DNA of 64,000 nt from Streptomyces sp. Je 1-369 (GTDB lineage: Bacteria > Actinomycetota > Actinomycetes > Streptomycetales > Streptomycetaceae), in the NCBI RefSeq assembly GCF_026810505.1, contig NZ_CP101750.1, forward strand, positions 8,482,515 to 8,546,514. Reading direction: 5' to 3'. Positions 33,293 through 41,787 of the stretch are shown one piece after another (the stretch's first letter is position 1; each line of letters starts with the position of its first letter). Both the position numbers and the translations under genes were made by a program. Below the pieces are notes generated by a model. It was given only the letters and a program-made list of their open reading frames with translations. It had not been told where the DNA came from and did no database searches.

Positions 33293-34825
33293 CTACAAGT
33301 GGACCGCGCCGCTGTCCGTATCCGTCGGCCTCGGCGCGCCTCTGCGGTACAGGATCACCGTAACGACCAGGCCGATCGCGAAGAAGAGGGCCGACCACCA
33401 GTACGCGGTCGAGTACGACTGCATCGCCGCCTGCGCCTGTACCTCCGGGCTCGGCTTCCTGCCCACCAGGTAGTTGGAGGCGGCGGTGGTCGCGAGCGTG
33501 TTGAGCAGGGCCGTGCCGATCGAACCGCCCACCTGTTGGCTCGTGTTGACCATCGCCGAGGCCACGCCCGCGTCGTGGGCCGCGACACCGGCCGTCGCCA
33601 TGCTCATCGCCGGCGCGAAGATCAGACCGAGACCGAGCCCGGCGACCAGCAGCGGCGGCAGGACGTGCGCGGCGTAACCGCTGTTCACGTCGAGAGCGGT
33701 GAGCCAGGCCATACCGGCCGCGGAGAGTCCCATGCCCAGCGGCACGATCGGCTTCGCGCCCACCCGCGGCAACAGGTTGTTGGTGGTCACCACGGAGGCC
33801 ACCACCATCACCGCGACCATGGGCAGGAACGCGAGGCCGGTCTTGACGGGCGTGTACTGCAGGATCTGCTGCAAGTAGTAGGTGAGGAACAGGAAGACGC
33901 CGAACATGCCGGCGCCCGAGATGAACATCGCGAGGAACGACGCCCCGCGGTCCCGGTCGAGGACGACCCGCAGCGGCAGCAGCGGATGCGCGGCCCGTGT
34001 CTGCCACCACGCGAACAGCACCAGGAGCACCGCGCCGACGACCAGGAACCCCCAGGTCAGCACATCACTCCAGGCGTGCGTCTCGGCGTTGGAGAAGCCG
34101 TACACGATGCAGAAGAGCCCCGCCGACACCAGCAGCGTGCCGGGCACGTCGAGCTTGGGCCGGTCCGGGGGAGCGCCCGCGTGCAGCAGCCGCGCGCCGC
34201 CGACCATCGCGATCAGGGCGAACGCGAGGTTCACGTACAGGCACCAGCGCCAGTTCAGATACTCCGTGAGTACCCCACCGAGCAGCAGCCCCACCGCGCC
34301 GCCCGCGCCGGCGATCGCGCCGTAGATGCCGAACGCCTTGGCGCGCTCCCGCGGATCCGTGAACGTCGTGGTGAGCAGCGACAGGGCCGCGGGGGCGAGC
34401 AGCGCGCCGAACACGCCTTGCAGGGCACGGGCGGCCACCAGCATCGAGAAGCTCGTCGCCGCGCCGCCGATCGCGGAGGCCACCGCGAACCCGGCGAGAC
34501 CGGCGAGGAAGACGATCTTGCGGCCCACCAGGTCGGCGATGCGTCCGCCGAACAGCAGCAGCGAGCCGAAGGCGAGCGCGTACGCGGTGACGATCCACTG
34601 GCGGTTGCCGTCGGAGAAGCCCAGATCCTTCTGGGCCGACGGCAGCGCGATGTTCACGATCGTCGCGTCGAGCACCACCATGAGCTGGGCGATACCGACC
34701 ACCGCGAGGATCAGCCAGCGGTGTTCGTGCCGCCCGCCTCCCGTGTACGGCACGGACGCGCCGGTCTCACGCGTGGCATCGGACGCCGGAGCGGGTTCCG
34801 GCGCGGGCATGGCTTCACGGTCCAT
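33293..34825 (-). CDS. MFS drug-efflux-type transporter (DHA2), first gene of pair
   Basis: A 510-residue exporter with 14 predicted membrane segments. Key motifs are VVLDATIVNIALPSAQKDLG, GGRIADLVGRKIVFL and GGVLTEYLNWRWCLYVNLAF. ATG 34825 has GGAGG 8 bases upstream, which rules out the frame start at 34867. Two DHA2-type exporters in tandem with a 4-base gap is uncommon; they are clearly different in sequence rather than a recent duplication. They may serve different substrates under one promoter. No TetR or MarR regulator is adjacent. Confidence 0.87.
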   Translation of the reverse strand: MDREAMPAPEPAPASDATRETGASVPYTGGGRHEHRWLILAVVGIAQLMVVLDATIVNIALPSAQKDLGFSDGNRQWIVTAYALAFGSLLLFGGRIADLVGRKIVFLAGLAGFAVASAIGGAATSFSMLVAARALQGVFGALLAPAALSLLTTTFTDPRERAKAFGIYGAIAGAGGAVGLLLGGVLTEYLNWRWCLYVNLAFALIAMVGGARLLHAGAPPDRPKLDVPGTLLVSAGLFCIVYGFSNAETHAWSDVLTWGFLVVGAVLLVLFAWWQTRAAHPLLPLRVVLDRDRGASFLAMFISGAGMFGVFLFLTYYLQQILQYTPVKTGLAFLPMVAVMVVASVVTTNNLLPRVGAKPIVPLGMGLSAAGMAWLTALDVNSGYAAHVLPPLLVAGLGLGLIFAPAMSMATAGVAAHDAGVASAMVNTSQQVGGSIGTALLNTLATTAASNYLVGRKPSPEVQAQAAMQSYSTAYWWSALFFAIGLVVTVILYRRGAPRPTDTDSGAVHL

Positions 34826-34899
34826 GGCGACGACCTCCAGACACCCCCGCAGGCACTCCCGCACCACGCTAAACGCCCTGCTCGGGGGCCGCGACCGGG

Positions 34900-34934
34900 C
34901 GCGGCCGGGGCCCGGCGACAGGACCCCGGCCGCG
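34900..34934 (-). terminator. Strong hairpin after the ECF sigma gene
   Basis: Perfect 11-base arms (CGCGGCCGGGG and complement) with a 13-base loop, starting 10 bases beyond the sigma-factor stop (34945) on the minus strand. It should separate that unit from the downstream MFS pair. Confidence 0.6.
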
Positions 34935-34944
34935 GTACGGGCGG

Positions 34945-35550
34945 CTACGCGGCGTGGTCCGCCGCGAGCAGCAGCTCGCTCACCCGTTCCCTGGCCCGCG
35001 CCACGCGCGAACGCACCGTGCCGATGGGGCAGCCGACGGCGTCCGCCGCGTCCGCGTACGGGAGCCCGGCGAGCTGGGTCAGGACGAACGCCTCGCGGCG
35101 CGGCGCGTCGAGCGTCTCCAGGAGGTCGAGCAGGGCCACGCCCTCGTCGAAGCCCGGCAGGCCGTGCGGCTGGGCCCGCTCCGCGGCGGCCTGCCAGTCG
35201 CCGGTGTCGGCGATACGGGGGCGGGCCGCCGCCGAGCGGAAGCGGTCGGCGACCACGCGGCGCGCGATGGCGAGCAGCCAGGTGCGGGCGCTCGACCGCG
35301 CGGCGAAGCCGGGCAGTGCGGTCAGGGCACGGAGGTACGTCTCCTGGGTCAGGTCGTCGGCGCCGTGCAGGTCACCGCTGAGGTGGGCGACGAAGCGCCA
35401 GACGTCGCGGCGGGTGGCCCGCACGAACTGCTCGAACGCCTGGGCGTCGCCGTCGCGGGCCGCGAGCGCCCACTGCGTGGTCAGCTCGTCGCGGGTGGGG
35501 TCGATGCCGGGCCGGGACCGCGAAAGGGCGGGTGCGGGGGCAGGTGTCAT
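34945..35550 (-). CDS. ECF-type RNA polymerase sigma factor
   Basis: A 201-residue sigma factor. Region 2 reads FEQFVRATRRDVWRFVAHLS, then GADDLTQETYLRALTALPGF and WLLAIARRVVADRFR. Region 4 is LLDLLETLDAPRREAFVLTQ, LAGLPYADAADAVGCPIGTV and RSRVARAR. Start ATG 35550 gives a full-length protein. The gene directly upstream on the same strand is a Met/His-rich membrane protein. There is no recognisable anti-sigma gene with an HxxxCxxC zinc motif downstream, so that membrane protein may take the role of a sensor or anti-sigma partner. Confidence 0.88.
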   Translation of the reverse strand: MTPAPAPALSRSRPGIDPTRDELTTQWALAARDGDAQAFEQFVRATRRDVWRFVAHLSGDLHGADDLTQETYLRALTALPGFAARSSARTWLLAIARRVVADRFRSAAARPRIADTGDWQAAAERAQPHGLPGFDEGVALLDLLETLDAPRREAFVLTQLAGLPYADAADAVGCPIGTVRSRVARARERVSELLLAADHAA

Positions 35551-35637
35551 CGCAAGAGGTCCTTCGGTGAAGGGAGTTCGGAGAGCGGCGCCCTGTGGCC
35601 TGTTCGCCGTGTCGGGGAACGGGCGGACGCCGAAGAT

Positions 35638-35664
35638 CCGCCCGGCACCTGGGGGTGCGGGCGG
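35638..35664 (-). terminator. Hairpin between membrane-protein and sigma genes
   Basis: Arms CCGCCC/GGGCGG and GCACC/GGTGC, separated by one bulged G, with a 4-base loop. It starts 3 bases past the membrane-protein stop (35667) and before the sigma gene. It could terminate or attenuate transcription into the sigma gene. Confidence 0.45.
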
Positions 35665-35666
35665 TT

Positions 35667-36407
35667 TCAGGAACTGACCGGAAGGACCGGTGGACCTCTG
35701 CGTGAGACGACGTGCTGGAGCAGGACCCCGCGCAGGCGCGGCACCGGCACGCGCGTGGCGATGTGGGGCGGCGTCGGCGGAAGGGCCGCGACGACGACCG
35801 CGAGAACGAACCGCAGCGGCACGAACACGGCCGCGGCGAGCGCACGTCCCGTACGGAAGACGGCGGCCTCGCCGCGCCACAGCCACAGCGCGCAGATCAG
35901 CGCGGCGGCGACGTGGGCGAGGAACATGCCGAAGCCGCTGTGGCCGAAGACGGACATGACCCAGTGGGACAGGCCGTCGTCGGGCATGGCGGCGGAGTGC
36001 GTCGAAGCGGAAGCGGACGAGTCGGCTCCGACCGGACCGCCACCGGACGACGGCGCGTTCATCGGCATCGGATGGTTCATGTGGTTCATGCCGTCGTCCG
36101 GGTAGGCCCGCGTGACGGCCGACGCACCGCCCGGCGGCCCCGCCATCCGCTGTGCCAGGCCGAACAGTTCGTGCAGACACAGCTGCGCGGCGACCGTCGC
36201 GCCGATGACGGCGGCGGCCCCGCGCTCGCGCTCCGTCAGCCACCACGCGGCGGCGAGCGTGGCGGCGAACGCGTACCCCACGGCCCACCAGGGCAGCGTG
36301 GCACCGGACATGACCGCGTGACCGAGGGCGGTGGCCACCACGCAGACGGCCGCGAACATCGCGGCTCGTGCGAGGCGGAACACCGGCCCAGTGGTCATGG
36401 AGAGCAT
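35667..36407 (-). CDS. Membrane protein with Met/His-rich loop, upstream of ECF sigma gene
   Basis: About 246 residues with roughly five membrane helices (ARAAMFAAVCVVATALGHAV, LPWWAVGYAFAATLAAAWWL, VIGATVAAQLCLHELFGLA, and two near the C terminus). Between helices 3 and 4 lies a loop DDGMNHMNHPMPMNAPSS, a Met- and His-dense motif typical of copper-binding sites, followed by further His residues. I do not recognise a family. It could sense or bind copper and modulate the ECF sigma factor encoded 116 bases downstream; that is inference. Start uncertain between ATG 36407 and ATG 36398. Confidence 0.68.
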   Translation of the reverse strand: MLSMTTGPVFRLARAAMFAAVCVVATALGHAVMSGATLPWWAVGYAFAATLAAAWWLTERERGAAAVIGATVAAQLCLHELFGLAQRMAGPPGGASAVTRAYPDDGMNHMNHPMPMNAPSSGGGPVGADSSASASTHSAAMPDDGLSHWVMSVFGHSGFGMFLAHVAAALICALWLWRGEAAVFRTGRALAAAVFVPLRFVLAVVVAALPPTPPHIATRVPVPRLRGVLLQHVVSRRGPPVLPVSS

Positions 36408-36634
36408 CGTGCCAGGCCGGGGGGTGCTAGCGGGAGGCGACTCCGTGAACTGCCCGAACTGCCCGTATGCCGCCCGGTGATCGGAAGGTTTCGTTCCGCG
36501 CACGAAGAATACGTACCGGTCGGTAACCCCCTTGACGCGGCGTGTCCGCATCGAAAATGATCTCGTTCAACGGTCGGCATTGCCGAACGCTGTTCGTCGC
36601 CTGCTCTCTCTCCCCTTCCACGTTGGGAATGCCG

Positions 36635-37492
36635 ATGCACCTGCACCCGCGTCTCGCCCTACGGTCCCTGCTGACCGCCGCGGCCGCCCTCGCCCTCGGA
36701 TGCGTGGGCCTGGCCGCCCCGGCCCACGCGTCCTCCGCCCCCGCCGCCGCGCCTGCCTCGGTCCTGGACATCCCGCCCCGCGGCGCCAACGACTGGTCCT
36801 GCAAGCCGGACGCGGCGCACCCGCAGCCCGTCGTCCTGGTCAACGGCACGTTCAAACTGATGGCGGAGAACTGGGCCACGCTCTCGCCGAAGCTGAAGCG
36901 GGCGGGCTACTGCGTCTTCGCGTTCAACTACGGCAAGATGGCGACCGCTTCGGTCCCGCACTCGGCCGCGGAGCTCCAGGACTTCGTCCAGGCCGTCCGC
37001 GCCGCCACGGGGGCGGCGAAGGTCGACCTCGTCGGGCACAGCCAGGGCGGCATGATGCCCCGCTACTACGTGAAGTTCCTCGGCGGAGCGGACAAGGTCG
37101 ACGACCTGATCGGCATCGTGCCGTCCAACCACGGCACGTCCAACCCCCTGGCCAAGCCGCTCGGCGACATCGCCTGCCCGGCCTGCCTCGACCAGGTGAC
37201 AGGATCCGAGCTCCTGACGAAGCTCAACGAGGGGACCGAGACCCCGGCCGGGCCCGACTACACGGTCATCACCACGCGCTACGACGAGGTGGTCATCCCG
37301 TACACCAGCGCCTTGTTGAGCGGTCCCAAGGAGTACGTCACGAATGTGGTCCTCCAGGACCACTGTCCCCTGGACCCGTTCCTGCACGACCAGGCGACGA
37401 AGGATCCGGTCGTGGCCCGGTGGGTGCTGAACGCGCTGGACCGCGAGGGCCCGGCCGACGCGGCCTTCCGGCCCAGATGCATCGGCCTGTAG
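36635..37492 (+). CDS. Secreted lipase/esterase, class 2 type
   Basis: A 285-residue exported alpha/beta-hydrolase. ATG 36635 (GGGA 8 bases upstream) gives a signal peptide ending near APAHASS. The oxyanion segment is VVLVNGTF, the nucleophile elbow GHSQGGMMPRYYVKFL, the likely acid in TTRYDEVVIPY and the His in LQDHCPLDPF. Four cysteines (WSCK, GYCVF, IACPACLD) suggest disulfides. The enzyme would hydrolyse triacylglycerols or esters outside the cell. ATG 36629 is an alternative start. It converges on the antiporter gene with a long shared hairpin. Confidence 0.86.
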   Translation: MHLHPRLALRSLLTAAAALALGCVGLAAPAHASSAPAAAPASVLDIPPRGANDWSCKPDAAHPQPVVLVNGTFKLMAENWATLSPKLKRAGYCVFAFNYGKMATASVPHSAAELQDFVQAVRAATGAAKVDLVGHSQGGMMPRYYVKFLGGADKVDDLIGIVPSNHGTSNPLAKPLGDIACPACLDQVTGSELLTKLNEGTETPAGPDYTVITTRYDEVVIPYTSALLSGPKEYVTNVVLQDHCPLDPFLHDQATKDPVVARWVLNALDREGPADAAFRPRCIGL

Positions 37493-37531
37493 TCGGTTGC
37501 ACCGGCCTGTAGCCGGTCGGTGGGCGCTGCG

Positions 37532-37571
37532 GGCGGCACGGGGGAGTACTGCTTACCTCCCGCGTGCCGCC
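37532..37571. terminator. Bidirectional terminator between lipase and antiporter genes
   Basis: Outer perfect 9-base arms GGCGGCACG/CGTGCCGCC and inner GGGAG/CTCCC arms, separated by one mismatch, with a 10-base loop. It lies midway between the convergent stops at 37492 and 37601. Confidence 0.6.
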
Positions 37572-37600
37572 ACCACGGCAACAGGGGCCATGCGTCGGTC

Positions 37601-38863
37601 CTAGGACCGGTCCGCCGGGTCCTTCCCCGGCCCGTCCAGGGCCTCGACGGTGTCCCGGGGAGCGGGGGCCCGCACGGCCTCGGCGGCGGCCGGTGCCCGA
37701 CGCCGCGCCAGCACGCCGCTCACATGACCCGCGATGGGCTGCGTGTACCGCGCGGTCAGCGGCCCCACGATCACGAGGATCAGGACGTACGCCGTGGCCA
37801 GCGGCCCGAGTGAAGGCTCGATGCCCGCGGCGACCGCGAGACCCGCGATGACGATGGAGAACTCGCCGCGCGCCACCAGCGCGCCGCCCGCCCGCCAGCG
37901 GCCCTTGACCGAGACGCCCGCGCGGCGGGCCGCCCAGTAGCCGGTCGCGATCTTCGTCAGGGCGGTGACGACGGCGAGCGCGAGCGCGGGCAGCAGCACC
38001 GGCGGAATGCTCGCCGGATCGGTGTGCAGCCCGAAGAAGACGAAGAAGACGGCCGCGAACAGGTCACGCAGCGGCGCGAGCAGCGAGTGTGCGCCCTCGG
38101 CGACCTCACCGGAGAGCGCGATGCCGACCAGGAACGCGCCGACGGCCGCGGACACCTGGAGCTGCTGAGCGATCCCCGCGACGAGGATGGTCAGACCAAG
38201 CACCACCAGGAGCAGCTTCTCCGGGTCGTCGCTGGAGACGAACCGCGAGATGAGCCGCCCGTAGCGCACCGCGATGAAGAGGACGAGCCCGGCGGCGCCC
38301 AGCGCGATGGCGAGCGTGAGACTGCCTGCCGCGAGGCCGACGCCCGCCAACAGGGCGGTGATGATGGGCAGATAGACGGCCATCGCCAGGTCTTCGAGGA
38401 CCAGGACGCTCAGGATGACCGGCGTCTCGCGGTTGCCGAGCCGGCCGAGGTCGCCGAGGACCTTGGCGATGACACCGGACGACGAGATCCACGTGACACC
38501 GGCGAGCACCACGGCGGCGACCGGACCCCAGCCCATGAGCAGCGCGGCGATGGCGCCGGGCAGCGCGTTCAGGGTGCAGTCGACCAGGCCGGCCGGGTAC
38601 TGCGTCTTGAGATTGCTGACGAGGTCGTTGGCCGTGTACTCGAGGCCGAGCATCAACAGCAGCAGGATGACGCCGATCTCGGCACCGATGGCGACGAACT
38701 CCTCGCTGGCACCCAGCGGCAGCAGCCCGCCCTCGCCGAACGCGAGTCCGGCGAGCAGGTACAGCGGGATCGGCGAGAACTGGAAGCGACCCGCGAACCG
38801 GCCGAGCAGGCCGAGCGCGAGGATGATCGCACCGAATTCGATCAGAAAGACAGCGGAATGCAT
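37601..38863 (-). CDS. Cation:proton antiporter, CPA2 family (KhtU-like)
   Basis: A 420-residue membrane protein with about 12 helices. Signature pieces are EIGVILLLLMLGLEYTAND, TWISSSGVIAKVL, VLSVLVLEDLAMAVYLP and the carboxy-terminal core ARGEFSIVIAGLA. It exchanges K+ or Na+ for protons. It starts 4 bases after the TrkA-C-domain gene, the same arrangement as khtT-khtU in Bacillus, where the partner gates the transporter. The C terminus is a short Ala/Arg/Pro-rich cytosolic tail without a TrkA domain, consistent with control by the separate subunit. Confidence 0.87.
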   Translation of the reverse strand: MHSAVFLIEFGAIILALGLLGRFAGRFQFSPIPLYLLAGLAFGEGGLLPLGASEEFVAIGAEIGVILLLLMLGLEYTANDLVSNLKTQYPAGLVDCTLNALPGAIAALLMGWGPVAAVVLAGVTWISSSGVIAKVLGDLGRLGNRETPVILSVLVLEDLAMAVYLPIITALLAGVGLAAGSLTLAIALGAAGLVLFIAVRYGRLISRFVSSDDPEKLLLVVLGLTILVAGIAQQLQVSAAVGAFLVGIALSGEVAEGAHSLLAPLRDLFAAVFFVFFGLHTDPASIPPVLLPALALAVVTALTKIATGYWAARRAGVSVKGRWRAGGALVARGEFSIVIAGLAVAAGIEPSLGPLATAYVLILVIVGPLTARYTQPIAGHVSGVLARRRAPAAAEAVRAPAPRDTVEALDGPGKDPADRS

Positions 38864-38867
38864 ACGG

Positions 38868-39353
38868 TCACTCCCGCCCGAGTATCGTCGCGGCGGTCTC
38901 GACGCCTTCGCGCGTTCCGATGACGATCAGGGTGTCCCCGCCCGCGAGGCGGAAGTCGGGGGTGGGCGACGGAATGGCGTCGGCCCTGCGCAGCACGGCC
39001 ACGATCGACACACCGGTCTCGGTCCGCATCCGGGTCTCGCCGAGGAGCCGGCCGTTCCAGTACGAGGTCGCCGAGAGCAGGACGCGCTCGGCGACCAGGC
39101 CCAGGTCCGTGGTGTGCAGCAGGGTCGGGCTGTGGTGCGAGGGCATGAGGGCGTCGATGAGGGCGTCGGCCTCGCCGGAACTCAGTCGCGTCGACAGGGC
39201 GCACTCGTCCGGGTCGTCGGACCGGTAGGCGCTCAGCGTCCGTGCTCCGTCCCGGTGCGCGATCACCGAGAGGCGCTGCTGTTCTCGGGTCGTGAGGTCG
39301 TACCGGATGCCGATGCCAGGAAGCGGCGTACGGCTGAGTCGTGAGGCGGGCAC
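38868..39353 (-). CDS. TrkA-C domain regulatory subunit of the antiporter (KhtT-like)
   Basis: A 161-residue cytosolic protein. GTG 39353 has GGGAG 5 bases upstream. The N-terminal half starts TPLPGIGIRYDLTTREQQRL. The C-terminal half is a TrkA-C (RCK-C) domain: TGVSIVAVLRRADAIPSPTP, then DFRLAGGDTLIVIGTREGVE. Such domains bind nucleotides and open or close cation transporters. Only 4 bases separate it from the antiporter gene, so the two form a KhtTU-like pair that could protect against high cytosolic K+ or pH stress. Confidence 0.86.
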   Translation of the reverse strand: MPASRLSRTPLPGIGIRYDLTTREQQRLSVIAHRDGARTLSAYRSDDPDECALSTRLSSGEADALIDALMPSHHSPTLLHTTDLGLVAERVLLSATSYWNGRLLGETRMRTETGVSIVAVLRRADAIPSPTPDFRLAGGDTLIVIGTREGVETAATILGRE

Positions 39354-39441
39354 AGCTTCTCCCCTTGCGTGATGGATGGATCTCCCCCGGTCTGTCACCC
39401 TATCGGGGCCAAGGATTGGCAAAATCCACCCAGCGGGGTCG

Positions 39442-41001
39442 TCAGGCTCCGCCCGGACCGCTCCGCAGTACCGTCTCCACGGTGTCCGCCTCCTCCGGAG
39501 ACTTGTCCTCGCGGTACCGCAGGACTCTCGCGAACCGGAGCGTGACGCCCGCCGGGTAGCGCGTGGACTTCTGGAGTCCGTCGTAGGCGATCTCCACGAC
39601 GAGTTCGGGGCGCACCTTCACCACGTAGCCGCTCTCTTCGACCGCCAGGCTCCGCAGGTGCTCCGTCTGCCAGGCGAGCATGGCGTCCGTCATGCCCTTG
39701 AAGGTCTTGCCCAGCATGGCGAACGTGCCGTCGGGGCGCCGCGCGCCCAGGTGCAGGTTGGACAACTTGCCGGTGCGGCGGCCGTGTCCCCACTCGGCGG
39801 CCAGCACCACCAGGTCCAGGGTGTGCACGGGCTTGAGCTTCAGCCAGGACGCGCCCCGGCGCCCGGCGCTGTAGGGGGCGTCGAGCCCCTTCAGCACGAC
39901 TCCCTCGTGGCCGCGCCCCAGCGTCGCCTCGAAGAACTCCTGCGCCTCGCCGCGCTGCCGCTCGTCGTCCGGCTCGGTCACGAGCGTGCGCCGTACCCGC
40001 ATGGGCTCGGGCACCAGCGCCGCCAGTTCCGCGTGGCGCTCGGTGAACGGCAGGTCGAGAAGGTCCCGCCCCGCCACGGACAGGACGTCGAAGAAGACGG
40101 GGGAGAGCGGCAGCCCCGCCGCCGCTGCCGACACGTCGACGCGGGACCCGACGCGCCCCGCGATCTCCTGGAAAGGCCGGGGCCGCCCGGCCGCGTCCAG
40201 CGCGATGACCTCGCCGTCCAGGATGAAGTGCGAGCCGTCCAGACCGAGCGCGGCGGCGGTCAGCTCGGGCAGGCGATCGGTGATGTCGTCCAGGGTGCGG
40301 GTGTAGACCCGTACGTCGTCCCCGTCCCGGTGCACCTGCACTCGGATGCCGTCCAGCTTCTCCTCGACCGCGCACGCCCCCAGCTTCTCGATGCCCTCCG
40401 CGACGGAACCGGCGCTGTGGGCGAGCATCGGCAGGATCGGCCGGCCCACGGTCAGCCGGAACTCGTCCAGCGCCGCCGCGCCGTCCGCGAGCAGTGCCTG
40501 GGCGACGGGGCTCACGGACCCGGCGAGCATCACCGCACGCCGCACCGCGTCCGCCGGAATCTCCGTGGCCACGGCGAGCCCCTCGACCGCCACCGCGTCC
40601 AGAGCGCCCTGCCGGACCTCACCGGTCAGCAGCCCGATCAGAAACCGCTGTTCGTCCTCGGTGGCCGCCCCCATCAACTCGCCGACCAGCCGCTTGCGCT
40701 CCCCCTGCGACCCGGCACCGGCCACCGCTCCGATCGCGGAGAGCGCCTCGTTCACACCGCGCACCGTGAGCGTCGGCTCGTCGGCGGGCGGCACCGCGTG
40801 CTTGAGCGTGCTCCACCCGATCCCGAGCCGTCCCTGGGGCAGCCGCCCCGACAGATACGGGATGGCGATCGGCACGTCGTCCGGCTCCGCGGCCCGGAAC
40901 AGTTCGGCGAGCAGCGCGATCTTCCGGGACCGCGCCGAGGTGGCGGCCACTTCCTTGGACACATGAGCGAGCCGGGCGAGCAGCATGAGGTCATCCTGCA
41001 T
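39442..41001 (-). CDS. ATP-dependent DNA ligase, LigB type
   Basis: A 519-residue three-domain ligase. Residues 1-200 are a helical DNA-binding domain (ARLAHVSKEVAATSARSRKI), the adenylation lysine is in motif I VEEKLDGIRVQVH, motif III VFFDVLSVAGRDLL, motif IV GHEGVVLKGLD, motif V WLKLKPVHTLDLVVL, and the OB fold follows (VVKVRPELVVEIAYDG). It is distinct from the small LigC-type enzyme at 24836-25789, so the window encodes two ATP-dependent ligases. ATG 40986 (MLLARL) is an alternative start, with AGGA about 9 bases upstream. Confidence 0.92.
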   Translation of the reverse strand: MQDDLMLLARLAHVSKEVAATSARSRKIALLAELFRAAEPDDVPIAIPYLSGRLPQGRLGIGWSTLKHAVPPADEPTLTVRGVNEALSAIGAVAGAGSQGERKRLVGELMGAATEDEQRFLIGLLTGEVRQGALDAVAVEGLAVATEIPADAVRRAVMLAGSVSPVAQALLADGAAALDEFRLTVGRPILPMLAHSAGSVAEGIEKLGACAVEEKLDGIRVQVHRDGDDVRVYTRTLDDITDRLPELTAAALGLDGSHFILDGEVIALDAAGRPRPFQEIAGRVGSRVDVSAAAAGLPLSPVFFDVLSVAGRDLLDLPFTERHAELAALVPEPMRVRRTLVTEPDDERQRGEAQEFFEATLGRGHEGVVLKGLDAPYSAGRRGASWLKLKPVHTLDLVVLAAEWGHGRRTGKLSNLHLGARRPDGTFAMLGKTFKGMTDAMLAWQTEHLRSLAVEESGYVVKVRPELVVEIAYDGLQKSTRYPAGVTLRFARVLRYREDKSPEEADTVETVLRSGPGGA

Positions 41002-41332
41002 CGGGGGCGGGCGGGACGCATGGGGGCGGGGCGCATCAAGGAGGGCGTAGAGGCCGTGAGGCGCGTCAACCGATCGTTTCGAGGCTGCCCCCGCGCGGCT
41101 GATGTTTCTCGGAGGTACGCGTGTATTCGCCTGTGGTGGGCACCCGGGCGGGCGTGACGGGGTTCGTAACTCCAGGTAAGCAGTGTCCGGATAAGGGAAG
41201 GCGAGTGGCGCAGGTCACATGGATATCTCGACAGGTTGGCGTAATAACACCCCTTCGTAAGGGGTCATAAGGGCACAGGAGTCCTCGCAACCGCATACCG
41301 AGCGCAGAAACACCAGAAGTGGAGCCCCGCTC
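41002..41332 (+). other. 331-base intergenic region upstream of the SsgA-like gene
   Basis: No gene is seen here. The region between the ligase start (minus strand) and the SsgA-like ATG at 41333 is relatively AT-rich from about 41180 onward. It contains GGATAAGGGAAGG, a hairpin at 41249-41265 and a GGAG site 8 bases before the ATG. It probably holds promoters for both directions. Confidence 0.5.
41249..41265 (+). promoter_or_regulatory. Perfect short inverted repeat upstream of the SsgA-like gene
   Basis: ACCCCTT-CGT-AAGGGGT, perfect 7-base arms around a 3-base centre, 67 bases before the ATG at 41333. It may be an operator for a developmental regulator or a leader hairpin. Confidence 0.4.
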
Positions 41333-41746
41333 ATGGCCGTCACCCTCGAACAGCCCGCACGTGCCCGTCTCATCACCCCCGAGGGTCGCGAACGCGCTCT
41401 GTCCGTCGTCCTGCGCTACTCGGCGGAGGACCCCCTGGCCATTCAGATGGTCTTCCCCTCGCAGGCGTCGCTCGACGGCGCGGAGGTCACATGGATCTTC
41501 GCCCGGCAGCTCCTCGAGGAGGGTATGGCGGCGCCGGCGGGCAGCGGTGACGTGCACATCTGGCCGTGCGGGCGGGCCCGGACGGTCCTCGAATTCCACT
41601 CGCACCAAGGACTGGCCCTCGTGCAGTTCGACAAGCTCGTGCTGCGCCGGTTCCTGGTCCGGTCGTACGCCGTCGTGCCCGCGGGCGGCGAGGAGGAGGT
41701 CCTCGACCTCGACCGGGGACTCTCGCGCCTGCTCGACGGCGTCTGA
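41333..41746 (+). CDS. SsgA-like protein (SALP), sporulation/cell-division regulator family
   Basis: A 137-residue protein of the actinomycete SsgA-like family, which guides septum and cell-wall events in sporulating aerial hyphae. Family pieces are a beta-rich core LSVVLRYSAEDPLAIQMVFP, VTWIFARQLLEEGM, GDVHIWPCG and a C-terminal helix RFLVRSYAVVPAGGEEEVLD. The Cys after WP occurs in many members. Which SALP this is cannot be decided from the sequence alone. ATG 41333 has GGAG 8 bases upstream. The long upstream region suggests developmental control. Confidence 0.88.
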   Translation: MAVTLEQPARARLITPEGRERALSVVLRYSAEDPLAIQMVFPSQASLDGAEVTWIFARQLLEEGMAAPAGSGDVHIWPCGRARTVLEFHSHQGLALVQFDKLVLRRFLVRSYAVVPAGGEEEVLDLDRGLSRLLDGV

Positions 41747-41787
41747 GGAAGCACGGATATACGGATACAAGGAGGAGCGTTGACCAC

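Noticed and set aside
33083..35677. An 864-codon open frame on the plus strand
   Set aside because: It is antisense to the two MFS genes and the sigma gene, and its translation is Arg/Gly/Pro/His-rich without any domain.
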